Assembly: GCA_911728435.2 (NCBI GenBank)
Contig: OU452198.1
Coordinates: 41,011,902 to 41,075,901, forward strand
Direction: 5' to 3'
Length of the DNA: 64,000 nt
Source of the DNA: Apoderus coryli
Lineage: Eukaryota > Arthropoda > Insecta > Coleoptera > Attelabidae
Below the pieces are notes generated by a model that did no database searches, was not told the DNA's origin, and saw only the letters and a program-made list of their open reading frames with translations. The position numbers were made by a program, and so were the translations under genes. Below, one piece after another: positions 46,801 through 61,800 of the stretch (the stretch's first letter is position 1; every line of letters begins with the position of its first letter).

Positions 46801-49800
46801 ACTGGTATGCCGATCCCTTAAAACTGAGACTCTTATAAAGCATCAAGGGCGGGAATTTTTTAAAAATTAATAAAATAGTTAATTAAAACCGAAACAATTA
46901 TCCAAATTTTGTAAAAACAAAAGGTTGAAATCGGAGTATGAAAGAAAAAGTTATAATACATTAAATTTTGGTTGTCCCGGTGAGTCTAGAACATCACAGT
47001 ATGACAATCCAAATGGAACAAGCGAATCACACAGTCTCAATTTTATATCCGTAGCCAATAAATGATCTGACATATACCTACAAAAGTCTAAGTTTACAGT
47101 AACCCAATCTTAGTAGCTTCACAACATGATCCTCGTATCGCAGGCGCCTATCCATGAGAACGCCAAGATTCTTACAACTATCTGACGATGAGATTTCAAC
47201 GCCATCTACCATCGATTTGCTTTTTCAGATCACTTAGCTAGCAGCTTGGTTATTATGTTTCTTTGTTTCTGAAAATTTTACAAAATATGTTTTGTTCCTT
47301 GAAATAGAAAATTGCTTATCACAATCAATGCATATCATATGTTAGATCAACAGCGTTTAGAAACAGAATTGTTAATAATCTATCTATACAATAGAAGAAT
47401 ATAACACCACATCTCTTTTAGGAATTTTAATTACTAATAATTTGAAAGAACCTTTTAAAGAAGTCATAAAACTTTTGAAAATAATTGTTACTGTTCCGAT
47501 GACCACCGCAGAGGCAGAACGAAGTTTTTCGAGATTAAAAAGAATTAAGAAATTTTTGAAAAAGGACGAACTCCGATTAACAGCTTTGGCAGTTTTATCA
47601 AATAAGGGCGAATACGAGGGTTGTCTTTTATATTTCGGGATTTGGCAACCCTGGTGTTGCAATCTGGCAACTGACAGCTCTATCGTAAAGTTGAACATTT
47701 TTTAGGCTATACGTACTCAGAACGTTTTGACATACAAGCGCTATTTGTGCTGTTTACAGTAACTTAAAAGATTCATCTCGACTCAAAAATGGAATTTGTA
47801 CAACTTTCGACATGGATTAACTCAGCAACAGGATGAACTTAATTCAAATTTTGGCGATGAAGCCCCATCAACGACCAGTGTTTATCGATTGTATGGTGCA
47901 CTCATTCGTGGTCGTAGTTCACTCCGAATTTCGTGAAGGTCGTCCAATATCAGTTGTTGTTCCGAAACCATTGATGCTGTGCGTGAACTGATATTGCAAG
48001 ATTGTAATGTGACCGATTAAGAGATTGAGACAACCTTAGGCATTAGTGGGACCCGCATACATTCAATATTGCATAAACATTTGACTGTCAAAAAAATTTG
48101 TTCGCGTTGGATCCCACACAATTTGTCAATCGCTCAAAAAAAGGCTCGTGTTGATTGGTCGTAAGAAATGCTCAAAAAATACAATCGCGGTGCTTGGAAA
48201 CACGTCTATGACATCGTGACAGGTGATGAATCGTGGATTTACGCGTATGAGCCCGAAAGTAAACAGCAGTCGACTGTATGGGTGTTTCAAGATGAGTCAA
48301 ATCCAACAAAAGTTGTTCGCGCACGAAGCACTTCCAAGCAAATGGTCGCCAACGCAGAACAGTCAATTCTGAGTGGTTGTTTGCCAGTTGTATTCCAAGA
48401 AATCAGGAAAACCAACCGCCGAAGACGGATCACTCTTCACCACGACAATGCGAGCTCTCACACATCGGCTCAAACAACTGCATTTTTGACCACCCAAAAC
48501 ATCGATTTGATGAGTCATCCGCCGTATAGTCCTGATTTGGAACCGAATGACTTCTTTTTATTCCCGTACGTAAAAAACATACTGAGAGGTCAACGTTTTT
48601 CGATACCTGAAGAAGCGGTTGCTGCATTGAGAACGCATGTTTTGGAAATACCTTCAAAAGTGTATAGATCTTCATGGGGAATATGTTTGTAAAACAATAA
48701 AGTGATTTTCGATGATTAATATTTGTTTTTGTTCTCTAATCCTGAAATATAAAAGGCAACCCTCGTATATTAAACAAGTTTGCCAGTAAGAACAATATAG
48801 TCGAATGGTCCTATAATATGTGCAAACAAAAGAGAATGAGGTATCTTGCAAAATGTATTAACTATAAATTAGGTAGTTAGTATAGGCATCTTTAAAATAT
48901 CAACACAATAAATTTACAAACATTTTCAGATGTCTGACAAATTTCTATAGTCCTCTATATAGACTATAGTCCTGTCCCATTGGTCTCTCTGTCTATGGAG
49001 CCTTATATTTTAAACATTTCCGAAATTCGAACACCGTGTATAAACATCATATATTGACTAAACAAAAGCGCAATGTCATAATCATATAATCATCACAAAC
49101 TTTCAGATTTTCACTTTGAAAACACTGATTAATAATTATAGCACCACAATTTTTTTATTACTCTTTTCGTACTGAATTCCTAGGTACAATAAAACATAAA
49201 TTATACAAAGGCGACAAATTTGTCCACGTTCAACATGAACCGCAAACACAATATTAATTGATATATTATTTATGTTATTGCGTTTTTGCTTCATCGTTCT
49301 TTCATTTAGTTCTGAATACCGAATAGAGAGACTAGAAGTTAATAAAATGGTTTCTTTGCTTGGTAGAACATTTTAAGAAAAATTGGCTCAACAAAAAAAC
49401 TGAAATTTCTAATTCAAAAAATAAACTGCTGCCCTTGGGGCACGAATAGCTCTCCGTACAGATCTTTGTGTTAGGCATAACCAGAGTCACACAGGTATTT
49501 ATTTATATTTATTGTTGAGATAATATATTGTTAATACAAAGCAAACCAATATCGTCACCTCCACAAATCAATTAAAAACATACACGTTTCGAGGTTTTAG
49601 ATCCTCATCATCAGTGTCAATCTAAAATTTATATAAACAAAAAGATGTTATAAAATGTCATGTTTTGTAACATGACCTACCCAGTGTACCTATATCTATT
49701 ATCATCTATGATGTTACAAAACCAAAGAGAATTTTATTTCTTACAAGAAAATGTAAAAATATGAGGAGAGTTCCATAAGTAAAAAAATAATAATTTTAAC

Positions 49801-52800
49801 AGATTATTTATGAATAGCCTTGTATAAAAACAAGTCACATCAGCTGTTTCTATATAAAAAAAAGTCATGAAAAAGTTTTTTCGGAAATGATTTTTCTAGA
49901 AAAACAATAAAGTTATGGCCCAAAAACGAAATCAACCAAAATTGAGAAACGCCCCATACCGGCGAAACGGTTTAACATAGCCGATATCTGTTTCCACAAT
50001 TGAGTTTTCCTTGAAATATGAGCCTGAATCCTTCAGACTTTTTCGTGATAGAATCATAAGTTCCCATAAGAAATCTTCCAGTTTGGGCCACCCTGTATAT
50101 ATTAATTGTTCATCGCAGTCTTTTTTAAGCAAAGATCTTTTGGCGAATCAAAAATTTCTTAATTTCCCATTTAGTTCAATAAATATGATTTTTTTTTAAG
50201 TTTTGACCCTCTTTTTTTACTCTTCGCCTACACTCTATGAGTCTTAATTTTATCTCGGATTGTAGCCAAATTCTAGACAAAAATTTAATGTAATTTTTTT
50301 TTTAATTTTATATATTATGTACCTACATACCGGGTGTCCCACCGGGAAGGGATTCGATCGATTATGGAGAAACTACACTATGGAATAATCTGAAAATATG
50401 GTGTAGTACTTACGTCGACAAGACCAATTCGGCTAAAATGTTTTCAAGAATCTAGTACTTTTGGTTATACCGGAAATGGGTGTCAACTTCCTTATTTCAA
50501 ATGCGACCCTATGTAAATTATATTTTTTTTGGATTCTCTTTGTAATTCTAAACATATTTCATGCATATAATATGTTATACCTATCGCCAGCCGTTTTCGA
50601 AATATTTGAAATTTTATGTCAAAAATGACGTTTTCAGAATAGAGAATAATAACAATTTTTTATTATATGGAAGCTTTAATAATTTAATTTGTTAGAATAT
50701 CCTAGAAGATATAGACCTACTTTAGCCGCCTACATATATTTTTTAGTAAATATTAATACAGGGTATTTGAAAAAAAGGGTAAAAATCAAATTGAAAAAAG
50801 TGTCATAAATCAAAATTTTTAAATGGCAAAAATAAGGGCAAGATTATGAAAGGATGTCTATCCCAAAAACTGATAGTTTTCAAAATATTGGCAATTTTAC
50901 ATTTTTCTATTACAATAGTGATATGAATTTGAAATTTAATTGATTGTAGTTGACCATGATGGCTTTAGATAGCAAATAAATATGACACTTGACAAAAATA
51001 ATCAACAACTATGACAAATTGTAGACATTAATTAGTAGTAATAATCATGGCGGGCGTATAGATTATACTAACGAATACTATATAAATTTGTTTATTATTT
51101 AGAAGAAGAATCCAAAAAAAATATAATTTATATAGGGTCGTATTTGAAATAAGGAAGTTGACACCCATTTCCGGTATAACCGGAAGTACTAGATTCTTGA
51201 AACATTTTAGCCGAATTGGTCCCGTCGACGTAAGTACTACACCAGATTTTCAGATTATTCCACAGTGTAGTTTCTCCATAATCGATCGAATCCCTTCCCG
51301 GTGGGACACCCGGTATGTACCTACATATATTTAGATTTTGGTCCCTTTTACAAAGCAAATTCGCTGGCCCTGTATACATACATTGTACATCGCAGTCTTT
51401 TCTATGTCAAAATCTATTGACAAAAAGAAAATCACGTAATTTTTTCATTTACTTTAGTAAATATGATTTTGGTCAAGTTTTGACTCTTTTTATACCCCTT
51501 AACTACGCCCTATGAGTCCCAAAATCTAATCAGTTCCTCGCCATAGCCACTAGTATTTTTGCATCAAATTTGGTTAAATTTCGTTAACCCCTTTTTAATT
51601 ATCGTGTTTACAGACTGACAGACCGACAGAATGACAGGCATTTAAAAAAATACACTTATTGACTCTAAAATAACAAAAAAGACATGTCCCCTTTCCGGTA
51701 AAAACAATATTTTTTTTTTTTTTTAGCCTAACTTTATTTTCGTTTTTTTTTCTTTGAAGCAGTTTTTTTCTTTGAAGCAGATTTTATTTTATTAAAACAA
51801 AAAAAAAATAGGAGCTCCAAAATTTGTAAAAGCCTCCTGGACGAAATTGGAAGAACTCGACCCATGTTTTTTTGTTAATTTTTGGCTCACTCTGTGTGTT
51901 AATCTACTAAACGAATTACAACTTTTTTGCTGAAACTTTACATTTATCGCACAACTTTAATTAATAATTGTAGGATCACGTTGCCTCCATATTTGGCTTT
52001 TCATCATTATGTAAGTTTAAATGACTAAACAAGTAGGAAGATTAGATGATGCTTTAGTGAAAGATGGGCGTAGTAAACGTTATGCCGCTCGTGTAATGGG
52101 AGTCCATGAAGCAACTGCTCGTAGAGCAATCCAAGAGAGATTGCGAATTTCACGGAATCGATTAAATACTGCGTTAAAATTTGAGCAAGATCTTCGCCGA
52201 ATTCGTAGTGTTGGCGTGAGTAAGCAGACGTATATAAGAAGTGAATTTAAAAACTAGGAGCCCTTCAAAAGCTACTAAATTATTGCCCATACATCGTGCT
52301 ACGAATGGAATATTCCTGAATGGTCGAATGTCTTGTTTACAGATGAGTCGAGGTTTTGTCTTTAGGTTGCACGGATAAGACACGTTCTCTGAAACCCGAA
52401 ATTTTCTGAATGCTATATCTAACTAGCCCTCATGCTTGGAATTCTCCAGCAAGGTCTATCCAATTCCGAATCATGCGAGAAGCAAAAATACACAACATAT
52501 TTTACAGAAAATTGCAGAAAGCACCAAATCCACTTAAACTATTCCACAATGGCATATTGTAAATTTCCTCAGACAAAACAACATGGCATATTAGTCAACT
52601 TTCAATCCAAATATAATCATTCACACTGTGTATAAGTGATTACATGAGGAACATAACAATTATGACCAATTGGTAGTATAGTACGGTTTAAATAAATAAA
52701 CATATCATAAAACGCCATAGCCGTCGTAACTGCTTTTGATTTCTTTTTATTCGTTTCATGTTGCAACTTGGTATAAATATTTATTTCCAATTTTTGATAA

Positions 52801-55800
52801 ATATCAGTATATACAAACAGTTTATAGTAAAAAGCATTGTGCTACTAGCAGTGGCGGTTCGTGCTGCCACAAATAAAGGTGCTGCAACTAAATCAGACAT
52901 CGCTTCATTCGTTATCATTGCCAAATCCTCAGTATTAACTCTCTTACAATATAATAAATCGTCCCTTTAAAAAATTAAAAATATTCGGCAAGTGTTTAAC
53001 TAATTCAAATACATCACAAAATCGAATACCATATACCCATTAGTGTGTGGCCGGAAGTTATCTCAAGATCTATACGTGATCGATAAAAAAAATCCTTTAC
53101 AAAACTTTTAGGCACTGGGTGTCCCAATTTCGTTGTAATCGCCGGGTTTCTCGGTTATTAGTAATAGAAGCTCAGAAAAATAAATAAAAATAGAAGTGGC
53201 ATAAGAAGAAACTAATCACAAAAATGTTTGTAGCCTACATAACCTTTACATTTTTACTAATAAAATCTAACACTGTTGCCAATTGTTCGTTTTATTCATA
53301 GAATCAGAACTCGTATTTCACATCCCAGTGTAAATTTTTATTAGGGTTGGTCACAGTGTTCTTACATTGCAGAACTATACAATATTTATAATATTTCTTT
53401 TTGTATTCGGCTTCCATTACATGTTCATAAAATATTTAACGTCAAGAAATCAATCAAATATAAGATGATTCACAAAAATACAGTTCGACGGATATAAGTG
53501 TGGCTACCCCGCGGAGGGATTTGTTTATATTTATACGTAACGTTGACGTCTGGAGTGCTTCGTACAGTTTTATAACGCGAATTAAGTGAATTTTACGAGA
53601 CTCTTCCACTTTACTGCATTTGTAGTGTGTAAAACTGGGTTTCCTTTACATAATGGGGAGAAAAAAGTGCTTAGTTTGCATGTCGAGTGATTTTCCGAGT
53701 AAGGTTACGTGTCACAAGTAAGTACATGGCGTAGATTTTGGGATTTTGCAGAGATAGTAGTTAACATGAGTTGTTTAAATATACTATACACCTAGTTGCA
53801 AAATAGACAGTAATATAATAAACAAAAATAATTGTAAATTCATAAAATGCTTTATATTTCATAATTTCTTAATAAATAGTAGCATACATGTATAATGATA
53901 TGCACAGACCTTTACATAAATACCTTGCGATAAAGAGAAGATATGGGATGTGGTGCAAGTGGGCATTATGATCCTATATATTCTATTCATATCACTTATT
54001 CATGTTTTATTTATAGTATAGTACAATAATTCTTGTAGGTTTCCCAGTGATCAAGCCGTTAGAAGAGAGTTGTGTACCTCTCTTGGTTTAAGTTTTGAAA
54101 GGGTCACTAAAAGTTCTTATGTTTGCTCACAACATTTCAACCAAAGAGACATTAGAATTTTTGGAACACAAACATGCATATCGCACACAGCCATTCCTGT
54201 TCGCTATGTTCAGTAAGTTAATATTTTTGTGCGATTAGAAATATTATCCTCTGGATTAGCGTCTACAGCTGAGGATGCAAAAAATATGACATTTACAGAC
54301 AGTTCTTCAGAAACTGTGTCTGCGTCCGAAGTTGAGGATGAAAAGTATTCTTATCACATACATACTGGTCACCGCAACAATGATTTAAAATTTGAGTTGT
54401 TTTTCTTTTCAGCGCGACCAAGCATAATGTGGAGGTCATTGACACATTAACAGCAAGTTCCTCTGACACCCTATCAGTCTCAGAAATTGAAAAAGAAAAG
54501 TATACACATTAAGGCTCCTGTTCGAGACATGGTCAGTGAGAAATGTGTTGCTATTAAAAGCACAATACTCTAGAAAACTCAGGTTTGTATGTTTGTTAAA
54601 AGACCAGCAAATGTGGCATTTTCAAAACCAGATTTCTAAAGGATTCTACCTTTGATTGCTTACCAGTTTACACGTTCCCCACTGACCAGCACGTGTTTTT
54701 CGAGCAGATCCAAGAGCCATAATTTAAATATCTAAATATTATAATTATTGAAATATTTACAATTTTTCAGTTTTAATAAGCCTAGTAGTAAGATAAGAAA
54801 GAAGACACCTGAACCATTGACAATTGAAAAAGAAAAGTATGCTCATAATCCAGAAATTACTTATAATTAATTCATGTGAAATTGTTTATATCATTTTTAG
54901 TACTTCCACATCCAGATCAGATTTAGATGGAACAGATTTAACAACTAGTTCCAGAAATCCCTCGACAAAACGGTATTTTTCATAATTTCGGAAATATATA
55001 TGATATCGGTGTATCGCATAATATACTATTAATTTATGTAATTAAAAATTCATAATTATATACCTTTGCATTTAATAATAAATATTTTCATAATATAGAA
55101 AGTGTTTCCTTTTAATCCCAGACATATATTATTTACTAAATTATATTTGAAAAAAATGCGACAGTTCCTACGTAGGTATGTATTTATTATTGGAAACTAC
55201 AACCACGACTTCAAAAGAATTATACTACGCCACTGGCTTTTGTTTACATGCACTCCTTCTGTCATTAAAAAGGTAAATATTGACCTTTATGTTATGAAGA
55301 CAAACATTGAAATTAGATGACATTTCTATTTTTATTTATTTTTCTGATAATAGAGAAGATTCCCGTTTTCGCAATACCGTCCTACATTTTTGTCAAACTG
55401 TCAATGGCATAAACAAAATTTGCAGAGAATTCTTTGTTTCTGAGATGCTTTTGAAAATGTTGCATTTTCAATCACCCCCTATATCTCAGCTATCTGGTGT
55501 CTTATCAGAAAGGTGAAAACGGTTGCTAATAGAACTTTTTACGTAGAATCCAGGGGCGAACTTAGAATTTTTCGGGAGGTACCGTTTTTGAGTTTGACCC
55601 AAACTTATAATTTTCTAATGGGACACATACATACTCGTGTATCGTCATACCTACAAAATATTAATGGTTTTAATTTTAATATTAATAAAATAAAACACAA
55701 ATTTTATTTTTCGAGTAACAGAAGCTAAATGTAAAATATTATATTTATACCTAATAAACAGCGATTTAACTGTAATTTTTTGACCACAATCATAGATAAA

Positions 55801-58800
55801 ATATTACCAATTACGACCATGCGATTACAGCAAATTTATTAAATCATTATATGAAATTAAAAATGTTGTAAGTAAAAATAGGTAGGTTTACTTGTGCAAG
55901 AGCAGGATGTGACGTTAGTTAATTCTAACAATTATTTTTAACAAATCTACAATGTACGAGGGTATACTGGAAATATGATGAGTTTATTTATTTCCAAATA
56001 TTTATAAAGAAGTAAAATTGTGTAAAACAAAATGAAGACTTTCATGGAATAAATTCAATAATAATTAAATTGCGACCTGTCCTGTACCAATTTTAAACTG
56101 TTATTATATTAAGGGTTTTCAGATTTATTGCAAAAATTAACATCAAAAAAAGAAAATTATTGTATTAGAGAAATTCGTTTTAACAGACTCAATACTTTGT
56201 TTCCAATTTCGGTTTTGATATTGAGAAGGTAAGCAAAAACTTTCATTCCCTTGGCCGATTTACATTTTTCTGGAGATTATAAGAAGTGCAGTAAGTACCA
56301 ATTACGTTGCTTTTTAATCCCATATACTGAGCATTCATCGCGTTACTAGCACTAGTAAACAAAGATAAGTAATTAATTCAACAGGTATAACGTTACCGTG
56401 CTGGTTAAATGATTGGTGTGTAATAGTGAAGTCATGTTTCATCCATTGTCACATATCGAAGATAGAATTCCATTTTATTGCGGTAAGAGCGCCAAACACT
56501 CCTCGACTTTGAGCTCACGCGGCACCCACTTTGCACAGAGCTTTCGCATACCCAAATGTTCGTGTAAAATGGTAAAAACACTACCGTACCGAATAAAATG
56601 TTGTACCTACTGAGACAGAAATAAATTGTCAAATAATAAATAATTGTGAGTAACGACGAAACAATTGTTTTTGGCAAAACCTACTACTCTGCATTCATTC
56701 AAGTGCCAAACATTGCGATTTTTCTTGAATAATTTTAAATAACAGCTAAAAATACTGAAAACTTGTTTAAACCATTACATGTGATATATCACGTATTTTT
56801 GAATTGAAAATAGCTTAACAATAAAAAATCTAGGACCGTATTTAAAAAAACCAAGTTCATGATGTTTTTTCAAAAACAAAACGTCGTAGTGAAAATTAGT
56901 AAACGCTATGATATTCTCCTCAAAAAGTAACAATGAGAAAGTGCTTTTAATTTTTTTATATCTGTAAAAATAAAGTCAGAAATAAATAAAAACTAAAATA
57001 GCAAAAAATCGTTTTTTCAAAAATTTTCGAAAACGGCGAAAGTTAGTTTACTTTTGAAAACACCATTTAAAAATTTAAATAACCACAAAGATCCAAATTC
57101 TAACAAAACAGCTCTAAAAAAACATAGTGAGGACAACGGCCACACTTTTGATTTTGAGCGAACGAATATTTTAGGTACTGAACATCACACTAAAAAACGC
57201 GAGCTATGAGAAATGATCAACATGAAGAGAAATAGAAATAGAGTAAATGTTGGAACGGATATACAAGGGCTTAGTAATATCTACTATAACCTAATTAAAT
57301 AATGTCTCTTATTGAACAGACCTTGTATGTATCTACTATACATTATTTCTTATACATATACCAACAGAAAATAAATTGACGTATATCTACATAATGAAAA
57401 TAGTATATATTGTGCAACGAACATGAAATGACATATATTTCCTACGAGTATGATCGTTTGCAGCATGAGCCGCAGGCGAGTGCTGCAAATCATACGAGTA
57501 GGAAATGGTCATTTCATGTGAGTTTCACACTATACTTTTTCTACGACAGTTTTAATGCTTTTGAATAAATTTAACATAATTTTTAGGAAAATATTTGTTT
57601 TTCGAAACTTACCCTTATACGCTAATAAGCCTAAATACGAAAAATTAGAAGTATTATATTGACTAGGTGGTGTTAAACTATATTCACTATCACTGTTTAT
57701 GTGTTTTGAAATTAGCGAAATACTTAATTATAATTATCATTAAATAAATACCAAAACTGTCAATTTGGTGTTTGTATTTTCGGTGTTGCTATGGTGATTT
57801 TTCATGCCCGCCGCTACTTTTGTCATTACCAGGAAATTTTATCCGTGCGTAATAATATTTCCCACTAGTTGCTAGGTAACTAGTGGGAAATATTCTACGC
57901 ACGGGTAAATGATAAACAGCATTAAAATGTACTACATTTTCAAATCATGATTGAACATATAATAAAGGCATCGTAGAAAAAGTTACTTTTTGATACTATC
58001 AAACACTTTTTGGTTTTTCTGTGCATTCCAGAGATATGGTATTTCGTGCCTGTTTGTTGAATGAAGGGGTCACTTTTAATTTGTGAAATTATATAATATA
58101 TTTTTAAACATGTGAACGTCGCCTTTTGTTTGTATAAATAAATCGTATTGTCGTTTTTTTATTATTTTTTTGTGTGAATTTGTGGCCTGACATGTAAAAA
58201 TAAGTGTAAGTAATTTTAGAATAATGTAACATTATACTCCTATTCCCTCATTGTCATGTTCTTCCAATTGCTGAATTGTTTTAACGAAAAAAGAAGGGGA
58301 AGAATAGTAATAAATAAAAAAACATCGTTTTTCTAGTTGGAAAGCCTGATGAAGGTGCAAATAATGGCACCGAAACGTCGTAATGTGGTGTAGATGATGA
58401 TGTATTTGGACAGCATAATAAACATGCGTTAATATAATTTTGTCTTTTGAGAACCTAAAACCCCAAGAAATGGAAAATTTTTAAACCATTTAAAAGGTGT
58501 TTAAATTGTACAACTCTTCTCTAATTCCATGCTATCCCATTCTTATCTTGGACACAGTGTATGTTTAGAATTATATCCAAATACTGACGAGTGAGTTATT
58601 ATTACCAATTATAATGGGCCGTTCATATCAATCACTGATCTTTAGAAATTGAAATACACTTGATATAGGGGTATCATTAAGATATTGAAATTTAACATCA
58701 ATTTAATGGTGTTATATTTTTGAAAAAGTAGTGTAAGAGGTCATATTTAGTCCCGCATACTGATTATTATTATTATTTAACTTAAAATGTATTCTTTTAT

Positions 58801-61800
58801 TAATTTCAACGGTAATGAATACGCAATGTCAACGTAACAATCAATAAATTGAATAAAGAATATATACTTTATATTTGGCATAAGATATTATATTGATTGA
58901 ATTGAATTAGCTTGTTGGAAATTCATACTTAAGAAATCAAAACTTTACGTTTATGAAACTTGTATAAAAATAACTATTTGTATGAGCAAATTGCATCATT
59001 TTCTTCAACGGATAGGTTAGTTCTCAATGGAGTAAATTGCACTTTGCACCAGAGTAAAACATATGATTTTTGTCTAAGAAATTTTACTACGCTTTTTGTA
59101 TCGACTCCATTATTATTTTTTATGTAATTGATATTCCATAATAACATTAATAACTATCCGCCTTATACAGTGCATTCACCACCCAGAAGTGTTCATCTAA
59201 ATGTTTCCCAAGTTTTGAGGTCAACAATCTTTTCTGTCTGAGTTTTATAAACTTCAGATTTTAAGTACTCCCAAAGAAACAAATCCAATGGCGTTAAATC
59301 TGGAGATCTAGGCGGACACTCCTGGGCACCTCTCCTTCCAATCCATTTCCAAGGAGACGTTTCATCCAGCCGCTGCCTAACACGAAGAACGTAATAAGAA
59401 GGAGCTCCATTTTGTTGGAAATACAAAGTCTCTTCTTTCAACATATGGATTCCGTCTTCATCGGTCTGGTTTTCTAGCGACTGAGTTATTAATGGATTTA
59501 TTACATTTAAAAACTTCTGCTGTCCTACCAGCAAAACGATTTTCACTTCCGTAAATGTAGATTATCTCTCTGACAACGTATAAACCATTTTTGCAGAACT
59601 CCTTACTGTTGTATTAATAAAACAATGTCGACTAAGCATTCAATCATAAAATATCGACCAGCGTTTTGTACCATTTCTTTTGCTATGCTTCTTTGTGTGT
59701 GACATTCTTGTTGTCTTTTTTGTTAGTGTTTATATTTTTTGTATTTTTAATATTTGTATTTTATTTTGACTTTTTTTCATATTGATCCATATAAAATTTT
59801 ATGTAGGTATTTATTATAGAGCCTTTTGAATATGGTGTATTTAAAACCGATACGTTGACATTAAAGTGAGTCAGTTATGTCGTACATTTTCACTCATGCC
59901 ACAATAATTTCCATTTTCATTGCTACCAAAGTAGAAGTGACATTACCAAAGTTGTTTTTTGTTAATAATAAACCAACTCTCAATAGATTTCCAGAAGGTT
60001 TCTCATAATTAATATCGAAAGTGAAAATGAAGTTCCCCAAGATATTCTGGAGGAAACAAAATATAAAAAGGAGTACCAGTTATTTACTTAAATCGCGGAT
60101 GAAAACTATAAGCAACAACATTTTTGAAAAAGTTCTAGTCTACTTTTCCTACATTAGTAGCGCAGTTTTAAAAACAAGCAAATGGTCGCCTGTTTTTCCG
60201 GAAAAACTGGACCTGTTGCAACCGTACCACTAGAACAACGCAGAACAGTCAATTCTGAGTGGTACACAACCATTTGTTTGCAGGTTTTCTTCCAAGAAAT
60301 CAGGAAAACCAACCGCCGAAGACGGATCACTCTTCACCACGACAATCCGAGCTCTCATACATCGGCGCAAACAACTGCATTTTTGAGCACCCAAAACATC
60401 GATTTGATAAGTCATCCGACGTATGGTCCTGACTTGGCACCGAATGACTTCTTTTTATTCCCGTACGTAAAAAACAAACTGAGCTGATGCTGTTATTATC
60501 TATATATTTAAATATTTTGAAGATTAATTTGGTTTTTAACTTAGATGCACAATGTGTAAATTAGAGTAATTTCCTCCAATTGCTCTTGACAAATAAATTG
60601 AATCTAAACTTCAAAAAAATGCGGAAGGTACATTTCTATTATCGTTGTTAAATAAATATAGGTACCTATACATTTATAAAAATCACATTTTAAAAAATAG
60701 ATATAGTTACAAATTAACGTCATTCAGATAACACTTACATCATTCTCCATGATATCTTGCTCCTCCTCATAACAGCTATATCGAATGCCTTCCTTCCACA
60801 ACATGACGTCCAATCCAATTCCAGATATTTCTGGAACAACAACCAATGGCCCAATCACTTCTAATACATCCGTCTTCTCACTGAAATCCTCACTAACACG
60901 ACAAATTTGTCCGAAACGTATGTCCAACTTTAACTCAGTTTTATGCCGTTTTTGTACATTATCACAATCGTTACATTCAAATACACCTTTTAGGTTAAAA
61001 CTGTCATTAGATTTCTTTGCTATTATATCACTAATATTAACGTAGATCCTTTCATCGTATGAAATATCAGACGTACTATGTCGTTTAAGCGGTGTACTAG
61101 TCACAAAATCGTCCAAGTTAACGTAGATTGGTTCTGAACTACGTTTACTATGATCCTGATCCAAACAATTCATTGAGCATGCAGACATAAACTCAATATC
61201 ATCAGGACGCATATATACGTAACTTTCAACTAAACTTAAATCACTGTCATCTAAACTACTCTCATTATCACGATAGTAGCATGTTGATTCAGAATCAGTA
61301 AAATTTGATTGCGTATCAAAGTATGACGTTTGATCACTGTTGAGGCTATCATCTGATGATCCTAAACAATACGCACGAGATTCACCATAATTAAATTGCA
61401 AGTTTGGTGCGCTATGACTGCGTGAAATTAAGTTCAATTTACGTTCATCATACGTTGATAAAACTGAACTACTGTGATCGTACGATACGATGCAATTCTT
61501 TCTGTAATTAACCTTAGCGTCTTCTGTACAATCTTTTATAGCATGTTTGGTTCCCACTTCATTTAAATTTCTCTCATTTAGCAGTGTTGGATTAGGTTTC
61601 ACTATTGTTTCCTTAGGTTTTAATATACCATGGGTTTTTGCTGTCTGGGCTACGTTGGAACTGCTTCTTTTTAACGTATAATCAATATCGGCATTGTTAG
61701 TTTTCTCATCCAAGCTTAAGTTACTTCGATTTATTAAAGGATGAGGAATATTTAAATTAAGGTCTCTATGTAAAAGCACATTAACTGAACTACGTTCTTT

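Larger units (their letters stand above)
47345..48888 (+). pseudogene. hAT transposase C-terminus interrupted by a mariner
   Basis: Before the insertion: LKIIVTVPMTTAEAERSFSR, LKRIKKFLKKDELRLTALAV, LSNKGEY. This is the hAT dimerisation domain (IPVTSA-x-x-ERSFS-x-L-x-x-IK). After the mariner and its TA duplication the frame resumes with NKFASKNNIVEW and continues to a stop at about 48888. The rest of the hAT transposase is missing, so this is a fragment. Confidence 0.75.

Noticed and set aside
55102..55172. A further THAP gene exon (PFNPRHILFTKLYLKKMRQF)
   Set aside because: Good donor and basic helical text, but the acceptor phase does not match the preceding exon and the gene has an in-frame stop at 54983-54985.
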